A DNA stretch of 18,643 nucleotides, from contig JBHELQ010000058.1 of assembly GCA_046262995.1 (NCBI GenBank), forward strand, positions 1 to 18,643, written 5' to 3'. How positions within the stretch are numbered: the first letter of the stretch is position 1; each line of letters starts with the position of its first letter. Made by a program: the position numbers and the translations under genes. The notes below the pieces were generated by a model, which did no database searches, was not told the DNA's origin, and saw nothing but the letters and a program-made list of their open reading frames with translations. Positions 1 to 6,441 of this stretch are shown piece by piece. The DNA is from JBHELQ01 sp046262995. GTDB lineage: Bacteria > Actinomycetota > Thermoleophilia > Solirubrobacterales > Thermoleophilaceae.

Positions 1-411
1 GTACCAGCCCTCGGCCAGCCGGCGCACCAGCCCGAGCTTCTCCGCGCGCGCGAGGATCTTGGGATCCGACGTTCCCCAGCGCTCGGAGAGCTCGGCCAGC
101 GTGATCTCCCGGCCCGGCTCGTCGAACGGCTCGCGCACCGCGCGCGTGAAGCGCACGACCTCGTCGCCCGACCCGCCCGCACCCGCCAGCAGCCTCCGGA
201 TCCCCTCGAGGTTGAAGCCCTCGGCCTGGAGCTCGCGGATCAGCTCGATGCGGGCGACGTGCTCCGGCCCGTAGTAGCCGGTGCGCCCTCGCAGCACCGG
301 CGGCGGCACCAGGCCGCGCGACTGGTGGGCCCGGATGTTGCGCACCGTCATCCCCGTGCGGCGCGCGAGCTCGTCGATGGTCAGCGCCTCGTCGTCGGCC
401 ACGTGAAACAT
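1..411 (-). CDS. MerR-family transcriptional regulator (partial, C-terminus beyond window)
   Basis: DNA-binding regulator, 137 codons visible; the 3' end lies beyond the window. Translating the minus strand from the ATG at 411 gives a MerR helix-turn-helix: residues 11-35 (TIDELARRTGMTVRNIRAHQ, then SRGLV) are the recognition HTH, followed by a Gly-rich wing with GYYGPEHVARIELI (45-58) and the helix GFNLEGIRRLL (65-75). A second HTH-like stretch (ITLAELSERWG, 103-113, then DPKILARAEKLGLV) follows, as in many actinobacterial MerR variants. The gene is divergent from the membrane protein at 485, so it may control that gene and itself from the AT-rich 73-bp gap; this is inference from position. 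No strong Shine-Dalgarno is seen before ATG 411, and a GTG three codons later is an alternative start. No effector-binding domain is visible, so the inducer cannot be named. Confidence 0.9.
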   Translation of the reverse strand, partial: MFHVADDEALTIDELARRTGMTVRNIRAHQSRGLVPPPVLRGRTGYYGPEHVARIELIRELQAEGFNLEGIRRLLAGAGGSGDEVVRFTRAVREPFDEPGREITLAELSERWGTSDPKILARAEKLGLVRRLAEGWY

Positions 412-484
412 CTTAATGACATGTGTGTATGTGACATCAAATGGTGATACATTCCCGGACACCGTCAGCGGAGGCCTGATCCCC
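412..484. promoter_or_regulatory. Divergent promoter/operator region between merR-type gene and membrane protein
   Basis: This short gap is clearly AT-richer than its surroundings. It carries overlapping ATGT/ACAT-type imperfect dyads (near 421-437 and 428-452), as expected for a MerR operator. No hexamer pair with convincing -35/-10 spacing was found, so the promoter positions are unresolved. A GCGGAGG Shine-Dalgarno at 468-474 serves the ATG at 485. Confidence 0.4.
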
Positions 485-2332
485 ATGTCCACACTTCTCC
501 TTGCCGCCAACGAGCCCGCCGGCGGCGCCGCGATCGGCCAGGTCGTGATCGCCACCGCGTTCGCCGCCGTCGTCACCGCCGCGCTGCTGTGGCTGTGCAG
601 CGGTCACCGCAACGGCCGCAACCCGCTGCTCGGCCGCGCGGCCGCATTCGCCGGGCGTGTCGGCCGCCTGCCCGGCTGGACCGCCCTGCCGCTCGGCGTC
701 GGCGCCGTCTCCCTGCACATCGCGCTCCTCGGCATGTACTGGGACATCTCGCTGCACATCGACCAGGGGCGCGACCCCGGGCCGCTGGCGAACCCCGCGC
801 ACTACCTGATCCTCGGCGGCCTGTTCGGCGTGTTCGCCGCCGGCGTCCTCGCCATGGCGCTGCCCGGCGCCGACGAGCGGCCGGGCCCGGCGCCCGTCCG
901 CCTGATCGAGGGGTGGAGCGCGCCCGTCGGAGGCATCCTGATGGCCGCCTGCGGCGGCTTCGCGCTGATCGGGTTCCCGCTCGACGACGTCTGGCACCGG
1001 CTGTTCGGCCAGGACGTGACGCTCTGGGGTCCGACCCACGTCTTGATGATCGCGGGAGCGTCGCTGTCGATGCTTGGGGCCTGGGTGCTACTCGTCGAGG
1101 GCCGGCGCGCACTCTCGCCGGAGGGCGAGCAGCAGCCCGACTTCGAGCGTGGCCTGTCGGCGTGGGTGCGTCTGCGCACGATCGCGATGGGCGGCGCGTT
1201 CATGCTGGCGTTGTCCACGCTCCAGGGGGAGTTCGACTACGGGGTGCCGCAGTTCCAGCTGCTGTACCAGCCGATCCTGATCATGCTCGCGGCGGGGTGT
1301 GGGCTTGTCGCCGCCCGCTTGAGGCTGGGCCGCTTCGGGGCGCTGTACGCGGTGGCGTTCTTCCTGGGGCTGCGCGGCCTGCTCACGCTGATCATCGGGC
1401 CGGGACTGGGGGAGAGCACGCTCCATTTCCCGCTCTACGTCGTCGAGGCCGTGGTCGTCGAGCTGGTCGCCGCCCGCCTCACCGCCGGCCGGCCGCTCAC
1501 CGTGGGCGCCGTCTCGGGAGCGCTGATCGGCACGGTCGGCCTGGCTGCGGAGTGGGGCTGGTCCCACGTCTGGATGCCGCTGCCGTGGCCCTCCACCCTG
1601 CTGCCCGAAGCCGCTGTGTTCGGCTTCGCCGCCGCCGTGGCGGGAGGTGTCCTCGGTGGGTTCATCGGCCGCGCCCTGTTGTCCGGGCAGGAGGTGAGGC
1701 AGAGAGCGCCCCGCTGGCTCCTGCCGGCGGCCGCACTGCTGGCGGTGCTCTGCATCGTCTACCCGCTGCCCATGGGAGCGGGGCCGCACGCGAGCGCTGC
1801 GGTCACGCTTCACGACGTGACCCCCGGCTCCGGCCGCACCGTGTCGGCGACCGTGCGGCTGAGTCCTCGCGACGCCGCGAAGGACGCCGACTGGCTGACC
1901 ATGACAGCGTGGCAGGGCGGCGGACTGGTCGTCGACCGGCTGCGACGTGTGACCGGTGGGGTCTACCGGACCACCGAGCCGATACCGGTGCACGGGCAGT
2001 GGAAGGCCATGCTCCGGATGGAGAACGGCCGCGGGGTGCGGGCCGTGCCGGTCTACCTGCCGCGCGACACCGCGATCCCCGCGAAGGAGGTGCCCGCCGC
2101 CGCCCACTTCACGCGCCCGTTCGTGCGCGACAAGAAGATCCTCCAGCGCGAGGCCGTCGGCGGCTCGGCGTGGCTGTCCCTGCCGGCGTACCTGTTCCTG
2201 CTCGCGATCGCGGTCGGCTGGCTCGTGGCGATCGCGTTCGGCCTGCGGCGGCTCGAGCGGGCATCCCGGCCCGGGCCGCAGCCCGACGCCGCGCGGGGGC
2301 GCGCCTCCCCGGGGCGGGTGCGTCCGGCCTGA
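485..2332 (+). CDS. Polytopic membrane protein with C-terminal extracytoplasmic beta-type domain, function unknown
   Basis: 615 residues. I chose ATG 485 over the upstream in-frame ATG 416 because GCGGAGG sits 10 nt before it and the longer form adds a hydrophilic tail running through the regulatory gap. Roughly ten hydrophobic segments span residues 1-435. A domain of about 90 residues (436-530) follows that looks extracytoplasmic and resembles FixH/YtkA-type sandwich domains (motif VHGQWKAMLR, then PVYLPRD). A last membrane helix lies near 561-589, then a basic tail. Two related loop motifs contain His and Asp: WDISLHID with GRD and NPAHY (86-107), and DDVWH with GQD and GPTH (167-185). These could bind a metal or cofactor at the membrane. 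The divergent MerR-type gene suggests metal or stress induction. No named family was recognised. The membrane topology is solid; the function is open. Confidence 0.8.
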   Translation: MSTLLLAANEPAGGAAIGQVVIATAFAAVVTAALLWLCSGHRNGRNPLLGRAAAFAGRVGRLPGWTALPLGVGAVSLHIALLGMYWDISLHIDQGRDPGPLANPAHYLILGGLFGVFAAGVLAMALPGADERPGPAPVRLIEGWSAPVGGILMAACGGFALIGFPLDDVWHRLFGQDVTLWGPTHVLMIAGASLSMLGAWVLLVEGRRALSPEGEQQPDFERGLSAWVRLRTIAMGGAFMLALSTLQGEFDYGVPQFQLLYQPILIMLAAGCGLVAARLRLGRFGALYAVAFFLGLRGLLTLIIGPGLGESTLHFPLYVVEAVVVELVAARLTAGRPLTVGAVSGALIGTVGLAAEWGWSHVWMPLPWPSTLLPEAAVFGFAAAVAGGVLGGFIGRALLSGQEVRQRAPRWLLPAAALLAVLCIVYPLPMGAGPHASAAVTLHDVTPGSGRTVSATVRLSPRDAAKDADWLTMTAWQGGGLVVDRLRRVTGGVYRTTEPIPVHGQWKAMLRMENGRGVRAVPVYLPRDTAIPAKEVPAAAHFTRPFVRDKKILQREAVGGSAWLSLPAYLFLLAIAVGWLVAIAFGLRRLERASRPGPQPDAARGRASPGRVRPA

Positions 2333-2407
2333 GCCGGGAGTTTGTGTGAGAGCTCACTTGCAGGAACCGAGCCGCCGCGCGGGCGGCCGATACACGTCCT
2401 GACAATT

Positions 2408-2416
2408 TGCTACCTT
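2408..2416 (+). promoter_or_regulatory. Candidate extended -10 ahead of the riboswitch
   Basis: TGCTACCTT fits an extended -10 element (TG-N-TAxxxT). It would place a transcription start near 2422, almost exactly where the riboswitch fold begins at about 2424. No matching -35 hexamer was found, so this rests on position and the extended -10 alone. Confidence 0.3.
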
Positions 2417-2421
2417 GCCAC

Positions 2422-2560
2422 CCACGCCGAGTCCACGCGACGCGTGGAGCGGGGGAACCAAGGTGGCCCATACGCCACTGGGGCGAACCTCCCAACCCAG
2501 AGGGAGGCGCGCAAGCTCTTTCAGCGCGAGCCCGTCAGCTAACCCCGCAGGCGTACGAAA
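2422..2560 (+). promoter_or_regulatory. c-di-AMP riboswitch (ydaO/yuaA class)
   Basis: The leader contains the conserved ydaO/yuaA landmarks in order: a GGGGGAACC box (2451-2459), a GGGGCGAACC box (2480-2489), and the signature 3' block CCCGTCAGCTAACCCCGCAGG (start 2531), followed by GCGTACGAAAGAG at the start codon. ACGCC (2424-2428) can pair with GGCGT (2550-2554) to close a P1-like helix. In actinobacteria this class sits upstream of resuscitation-promoting-factor and NlpC/P60 wall hydrolase genes and lowers expression when c-di-AMP is bound. The 3' strand of the fold abuts the purine-rich GAAAGAG next to ATG 2564, so ligand binding could also affect ribosome access. No separate poly-U terminator was seen in the leader. 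Confidence 0.93.
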
Positions 2561-2563
2561 GAG

Positions 2564-3145
2564 ATGCACCACCGGCGCCGACACCGCAAGCCGCTGCACG
2601 CCTCTGTGGCGTGCGTATGCCTGCTCGCACTCGCGGGCATGGGGGCCGGCTCGGCGCTGGCCGATGACAACGGTTCCGGCGGGGCAGTGTTCATCCCGCC
2701 GCCGCCGCCGCCCAAGAAGGCCCGCATCTGGCACGGCAGGGCGCTGGCGCCGCGCTCGGCCCCACGGAGGGTCAGGCGTGTCATCAGGGCCGCCAACCGC
2801 CTGATCGGGAAGCCCTACCGCTATGGCGGCGGCCACACCGCGTTCACGAGCGGCCTCGCCAGCGGCTACGACTGCTCCGGCTCGGTCAGCTACGCCCTCC
2901 ACGGGGGCCGCTTCCTGCGCTCCCCGCTCGATTCGAGCAGCTTCGCCGATTGGGGCCGCCGCCGGCCCGGTCGCTGGATCACCGTCTACACCAACCCGGG
3001 CCACGCCTACCTCGTCGTCGCGGGCCTGCGCTTCGACACGAGCATGCGCGACCCGGACGCGCCGGGCCCCCGGACCGGCCCCCGCTGGAGCAAGCGCCTG
3101 CGGCGCTCGGCTTCGTTCCTCCCGCGCCACCCGCGCGGCTACTGA
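2564..3145 (+). CDS. Secreted NlpC/P60-type peptidoglycan hydrolase
   Basis: 193 residues. The N-terminus has a basic head (HHRRRHRK), a hydrophobic core and an ALA cleavage site near residue 33, that is, a Sec signal peptide. A proline stretch (45-50) links to a small papain-like NlpC/P60 domain: ANRLIGKPYRYGGG (77-90), nucleophile Cys104 in YDCSGSVSYAL, and His147 in PGHAYLVV. Such enzymes cut peptide cross-bridges in the wall during growth, division or spore outgrowth. No wall-binding domain (LysM, SH3, CHAP) is present, so targeting may depend on the basic C-terminus. ATG 2564 is the only start that keeps the full signal peptide, because an in-frame stop lies at 2540. GAAAGAG lies directly against it, closer than an ideal ribosome site. 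The c-di-AMP riboswitch immediately upstream should control it, tying wall turnover to that second messenger. Confidence 0.88.
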   Translation: MHHRRRHRKPLHASVACVCLLALAGMGAGSALADDNGSGGAVFIPPPPPPKKARIWHGRALAPRSAPRRVRRVIRAANRLIGKPYRYGGGHTAFTSGLASGYDCSGSVSYALHGGRFLRSPLDSSSFADWGRRRPGRWITVYTNPGHAYLVVAGLRFDTSMRDPDAPGPRTGPRWSKRLRRSASFLPRHPRGY

Positions 3146-3149
3146 GCGG

Positions 3150-3488
3150 TCAGGCAGCCGGCTCTCTCCCGGGCGGGACGCGCCCCTGCGGCGACTCGCA
3201 GATCGGTCCCTGCTCGCCCTTCCTTTCGCCAACCAGGCACTGGAGACGGAGCCCCGACGGATAGCTCACGCGGCAGGACCAGCGGCGGTCGCCGCTCCTG
3301 CGACAGCGGATCGTACGCGGGCGCTCGCCGTTCGGCGCGATCTGCTCGGGCCCGGGTCGGGTGATCAACCGGCGCAGCCGTGACTCGACCCCACTCCGGT
3401 CGTCCTTCGGATCGACGAGAATCAAGGCCGCCGCGCCGCCGGCGAAGCAGAGGCCCGCGACCAGCGCCACGAGGGCTCTCCGGCTCAT
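3150..3488 (-). CDS. Small exported or membrane-anchored four-cysteine protein, unknown function
   Basis: 112 residues. An N-terminal hydrophobic helix (residues 4-25) follows MSRR and is either an uncleaved anchor or a signal peptide; no lipobox is present, since the residue before Cys14 is Leu. The exported remainder is basic and carries four cysteines (62, 72, 84, 97), enough for two disulfides, within the pattern IRC...WSCRVSYPSG...LQCLVG...PIC. The gene is convergent with the NlpC/P60 gene (4 bp between stop codons) and divergent from the acyl-CoA dehydrogenase gene. I recognise no family. The start is set by ATG 3488 because the hydrophobic segment begins there; the longer frame reading upstream on this strand is only the antisense of the dehydrogenase gene. 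The start codon lies in the centre of a 20-bp palindrome. Confidence 0.65.
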   Translation of the reverse strand: MSRRALVALVAGLCFAGGAAALILVDPKDDRSGVESRLRRLITRPGPEQIAPNGERPRTIRCRRSGDRRWSCRVSYPSGLRLQCLVGERKGEQGPICESPQGRVPPGREPAA

Positions 3489-3497
3489 GAGCCGGAG
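3478..3497. promoter_or_regulatory. Perfect 20-bp palindrome over the start codon of the four-cysteine protein gene
   Basis: CTCCGGCTCATGAGCCGGAG is its own reverse complement with no spacer. Its centre falls within the start codon of the minus-strand gene. It could be an operator in the short divergent region, or an mRNA hairpin that hides the start codon. It could also be a codon coincidence in GC-rich sequence, though 20 bp without a mismatch is long for that. Confidence 0.5.
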
Positions 3498-3554
3498 TCT
3501 TCCACGAGTATCCTGCGCCCCCGAGCCAGCGAACGACGGAGCGATCTTGAGCCG

Positions 3555-4757
3555 ATGGCAGTAGCAGCGAGCCCCCACACCGACAAGACCGACGAGCAGC
3601 GCGCGATCACCGAGATGGTCAGGCAGTTCGTGGACAAAGAGGTCCTCCCGATCGCCGAGGAGCACGACCACGAGGACAAGTTCCCCGAGGCCGTCGTGGA
3701 GCAGATGAAGGAGCTGGGCTTGTTCGGCGTGACCGTGCCCGAGGAGCACGGCGGCATGGGCCTCGACCTGACGACCTACGCGATGATCGTCGAGGAGCTG
3801 TCGCGGGGATGGATCTCGATCTCCGGAATCGTGAACACGCACTTCATCGGCTCCTACCTGCTGATGAAGTTCGGCACGGACGAGCAGAGGGAGCACTTCC
3901 TGCCGAAGATGGCCACAGGGGAGATCCGCGCCGCCTTCTCGCTGTCGGAGCCGGAGGTGGGCTCGGACGTCCAGGCCATCAAGGCGGCCGCCACCAAGAC
4001 GGAGGACGGCGACTGGGAGCTGAACGGGCAGAAGATGTGGGTCACGAACGGGCTCGGCTCGGGAGTCGTGTTCGTGCTCATGAAGAACGATCCCAAGGCC
4101 GATCCGCCCTACACGGGCATGACCTGCTTCATCACCGAGAAGGAGCCGGGCGCCGCCGAGAACCCCGGCCTGACGATCCCGCCCAAGATCAAGAAGATGG
4201 GCTACAAGGGGGTCGAGTCGACGGAGCTCGTCTACGACGGCTACCGCTGTCCGCCTGAGCGCATCCTCGGCGGCGAGGAGAACGGGCTCGGCCAGGGCTT
4301 TCGCCAGATGATGGACGCCCTCGAGGTGGGACGGGTAAACGTGGCCGCCCGTGGAGCCGGGATCGCGCAGCGGGCGCTCGAGCTCGCGCTGCGCTACTCG
4401 CAGGAGCGCAAGGCGTTCGGGCGGCCGATCTCCGGGCACCAGGCGATCCAGTTCAAGCTGGCCGACATGGCCACAAAAGTCGAGGCGGCTCGTCTGCTGA
4501 CGCTCAAGGCGGCGCGGCTGAAGGACGCGGGCGAGCGCTCGGACCTGGAGGCCGGCATGGCCAAGCTGTTCGCCTCAGAGACGGGCAAGGAGGTGGTGGA
4601 GGAGGCCTTCCGCATCCACGGCGGCTACGGCTACTCGAAGGAGTACGAGATCGAGCGCCTCTACCGGGACGCCCCGCTGCTCCTGATCGGCGAGGGCACG
4701 TCCGAGATCCAGCGCATGGTCATCGGCAAGAAGCTGCTCGAACGCCACAAGGTCTAG
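3555..4757 (+). CDS. Acyl-CoA dehydrogenase
   Basis: 400 residues, a normal length for a soluble FAD-dependent acyl-CoA dehydrogenase that forms the 2,3-double bond of an acyl-CoA and passes electrons to an electron-transfer flavoprotein. The N-terminal helical domain contains ELGLFGVTVPEEHGGMGL (53-70). The middle beta domain contains FSLSEPEVGSD (128-138) and WELNGQKMWVTNG (154-166), both FAD/substrate loops. The C-terminal helical domain contains the RKAFGRPISGHQAIQ flavin region. The catalytic base is Glu380 in IGEGTSEIQR, in the position usual for short/medium-chain enzymes. Substrate chain length cannot be read from this. GGAGCG about 11 nt upstream of ATG 3555 is the likely ribosome site. 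The flippase gene starts only 19 nt after its stop, so they may share a transcript although no functional link is evident. Confidence 0.93.
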   Translation: MAVAASPHTDKTDEQRAITEMVRQFVDKEVLPIAEEHDHEDKFPEAVVEQMKELGLFGVTVPEEHGGMGLDLTTYAMIVEELSRGWISISGIVNTHFIGSYLLMKFGTDEQREHFLPKMATGEIRAAFSLSEPEVGSDVQAIKAAATKTEDGDWELNGQKMWVTNGLGSGVVFVLMKNDPKADPPYTGMTCFITEKEPGAAENPGLTIPPKIKKMGYKGVESTELVYDGYRCPPERILGGEENGLGQGFRQMMDALEVGRVNVAARGAGIAQRALELALRYSQERKAFGRPISGHQAIQFKLADMATKVEAARLLTLKAARLKDAGERSDLEAGMAKLFASETGKEVVEEAFRIHGGYGYSKEYEIERLYRDAPLLLIGEGTSEIQRMVIGKKLLERHKV

Positions 4758-4776
4758 GGCCGGAGCGACGGCTGCC

Positions 4777-6399
4777 GTGACGAGCGGCCGCGAGGGGACG
4801 CCACGCGCCGTCGACCCCGACGAGGGCCGGGCGTCCGCGCAGAGCGAGGCCGAGCGCGCCACCACCGGCAGCACGGTGATGGCGGGCGGGGTCTGGTCGA
4901 CGGCCAGCCGCATCGTCCCCCAGCTCTACACGCTGGTCATCTCGGTCGCGGCGGCGCGCTACCTCGGGCCGGACGGGATGGGGCGTCAGAGCTTCATCTC
5001 GTTCGCCGCCATATCGCTCACGACGCTGCTGACGTCGGGGTTGAGCCAGGCGTTCGCCCGTTACACCGCGGTGGCGCGTGGCGAAGGGCGGCCGGCCATG
5101 GTCCGTTCGCTCGTCGCCTGGATGTGGCGGATGGAGCTGATCGGCGCGCTGCTCGGGGCCGCCATTCTCATCGGAGTCGCGCTGGGCGGCGCCGACCCGC
5201 AGGCGGCCTGGGTCCTCGCCGGCATCGCGTCGGCGTTCGGGGTCCTTCAAGCCGTGCCGGCGACGCTCCTCATGGGGGCACAGCGCTGGCGCGGCATGTC
5301 TGTCGCGGGACTCGTCACGGGGGCGGGCTCGACCGCCGCGATGATCGCGGTCCTGGCCGCCGGCGGGGGCATCACCGGGATGTTCGCCGTCGAGGCCGGA
5401 ACGGTGCTCGTCAACCTCGGGTGGACCGGGACGCTCGCGCGCAGGGCGCTTCGCGAAATCGCGCCCGGCGACCTCCCGACGGTCCCGGTCTCGCGTCCGC
5501 TCCGGCGCGAGATCGGCCGCTACGCGGCTTACTCGTGGATCATCGTGGTCGTCGCCCTCGTCGTCTGGCAGAGGTCCGAGTTCCTGTTCCTCGACCACTA
5601 TTCCTCCGACGCCGAGATCGCCCTCTACTCGATCGCGTTCGCCGCGACCAACGCGCTGGTGCTTGTCGCTCGCGCCCTGGGCGAGGTCATCGGGCCCGCC
5701 TTCGCCACGCTGTACGGGGCGGGGGCGATCGATCGCATCCGTTCCGGCTACGGTCGCGCGCTGCGACTGATGACGCTGACGTCGCTACCGCTGACCGCGG
5801 GAGTGATCGCGCTGGGCCCCCCCGCCGTCCGGCTCTTCTACGGCAGCCCCTATCAGGGCGTTGGCACCCCCCTCGTCATCATGGCCTCGGTGCTGCCGAT
5901 CATCCCGCTGCGCAATGCGAGCAATGCACTGTTGTCCGCCTTCGGACGCGTTCGGCTGCAGGTAGGTATCGGGCTGTTCGCCACGGTGGTGAACCTGCTC
6001 GCGGACTTCCTTCTGATCCCCGCCCACGGGGCGATCGGGGCGGCCATCGCCAATGCGCTGGCGCAGGCGACGGCTTCGCTCGCGATCCTCGCCTTCGGGA
6101 TCGGCCTGGTCGGCCGCCTTCGCTGGGAAGCCGCGGCGCTTCTACGCACGGCCGTGGCGTCCGCGGCGGCCGGGGCGGTGTCCTGGGCCGTGGTCTCGGG
6201 GCTGGGCGACACCGCCGGCGTCCCGCTCGGACTGCTGGCCGGCGCGCTCGTCTTCGCCGCGCTGGCCGCCCTTCTCCGAATCCTTCCGGCTGAGGACGGC
6301 CTGTGGCTCCAGGAGCTCGCCGGGGGGCGGTTGGGCGGCCGGCTGCGACCGGCGTTTCGGCTCTGCACCGCGCTCCCCGCCCGCTCTACGCGCGGCTGA
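4777..6399 (+). CDS. Oligosaccharide/lipid-linked precursor flippase (MOP/Wzx-like), copy 1
   Basis: 540 residues with about 12-14 membrane helices and a hydrophilic N-terminal tail of some 35 residues. The pattern is that of the MOP exporter superfamily (Wzx/polysaccharide biosynthesis type): a first helix followed by the motif AAARYLGPDGMGRQSF (58-73), repeated small-residue-rich helices, and a C-terminal bundle. Such proteins turn lipid-linked glycans to the outer membrane leaflet. Start GTG 4777 has GGAG 11 nt upstream. It follows the dehydrogenase gene by 19 nt, and the kinase-like gene begins 42 nt after it. A close paralogue lies at 16303-17928. No glycosyltransferase is present in the window, so the cargo is unknown; a teichoic, capsular or other lipid-linked substrate is inference. 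Confidence 0.85.
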   Translation: MTSGREGTPRAVDPDEGRASAQSEAERATTGSTVMAGGVWSTASRIVPQLYTLVISVAAARYLGPDGMGRQSFISFAAISLTTLLTSGLSQAFARYTAVARGEGRPAMVRSLVAWMWRMELIGALLGAAILIGVALGGADPQAAWVLAGIASAFGVLQAVPATLLMGAQRWRGMSVAGLVTGAGSTAAMIAVLAAGGGITGMFAVEAGTVLVNLGWTGTLARRALREIAPGDLPTVPVSRPLRREIGRYAAYSWIIVVVALVVWQRSEFLFLDHYSSDAEIALYSIAFAATNALVLVARALGEVIGPAFATLYGAGAIDRIRSGYGRALRLMTLTSLPLTAGVIALGPPAVRLFYGSPYQGVGTPLVIMASVLPIIPLRNASNALLSAFGRVRLQVGIGLFATVVNLLADFLLIPAHGAIGAAIANALAQATASLAILAFGIGLVGRLRWEAAALLRTAVASAAAGAVSWAVVSGLGDTAGVPLGLLAGALVFAALAALLRILPAEDGLWLQELAGGRLGGRLRPAFRLCTALPARSTRG

Positions 6400-6441
6400 G
6401 GCTCGCCGAGCCGGCGCAGTTGTGAATAAGCTGAGCGTGCC

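Noticed and set aside
1088..2107. Long minus-strand open frame (339 codons) opposite the membrane protein
   Set aside because: Low-complexity Arg/Gly/Asp/His-rich translation typical of the antisense of a high-GC gene; the plus strand encodes a clear membrane protein.
3489..4439. Upstream extension of the minus-strand frame ending at 3150
   Set aside because: It is the antisense of the acyl-CoA dehydrogenase gene; the protein-like sequence begins only at ATG 3488.
6400..6412. Hairpin GGCTC-GCC-GAGCC after flippase copy 1 as a terminator
   Set aside because: Short stem with no T-run, and the next gene begins only 30 bp later in the same direction.
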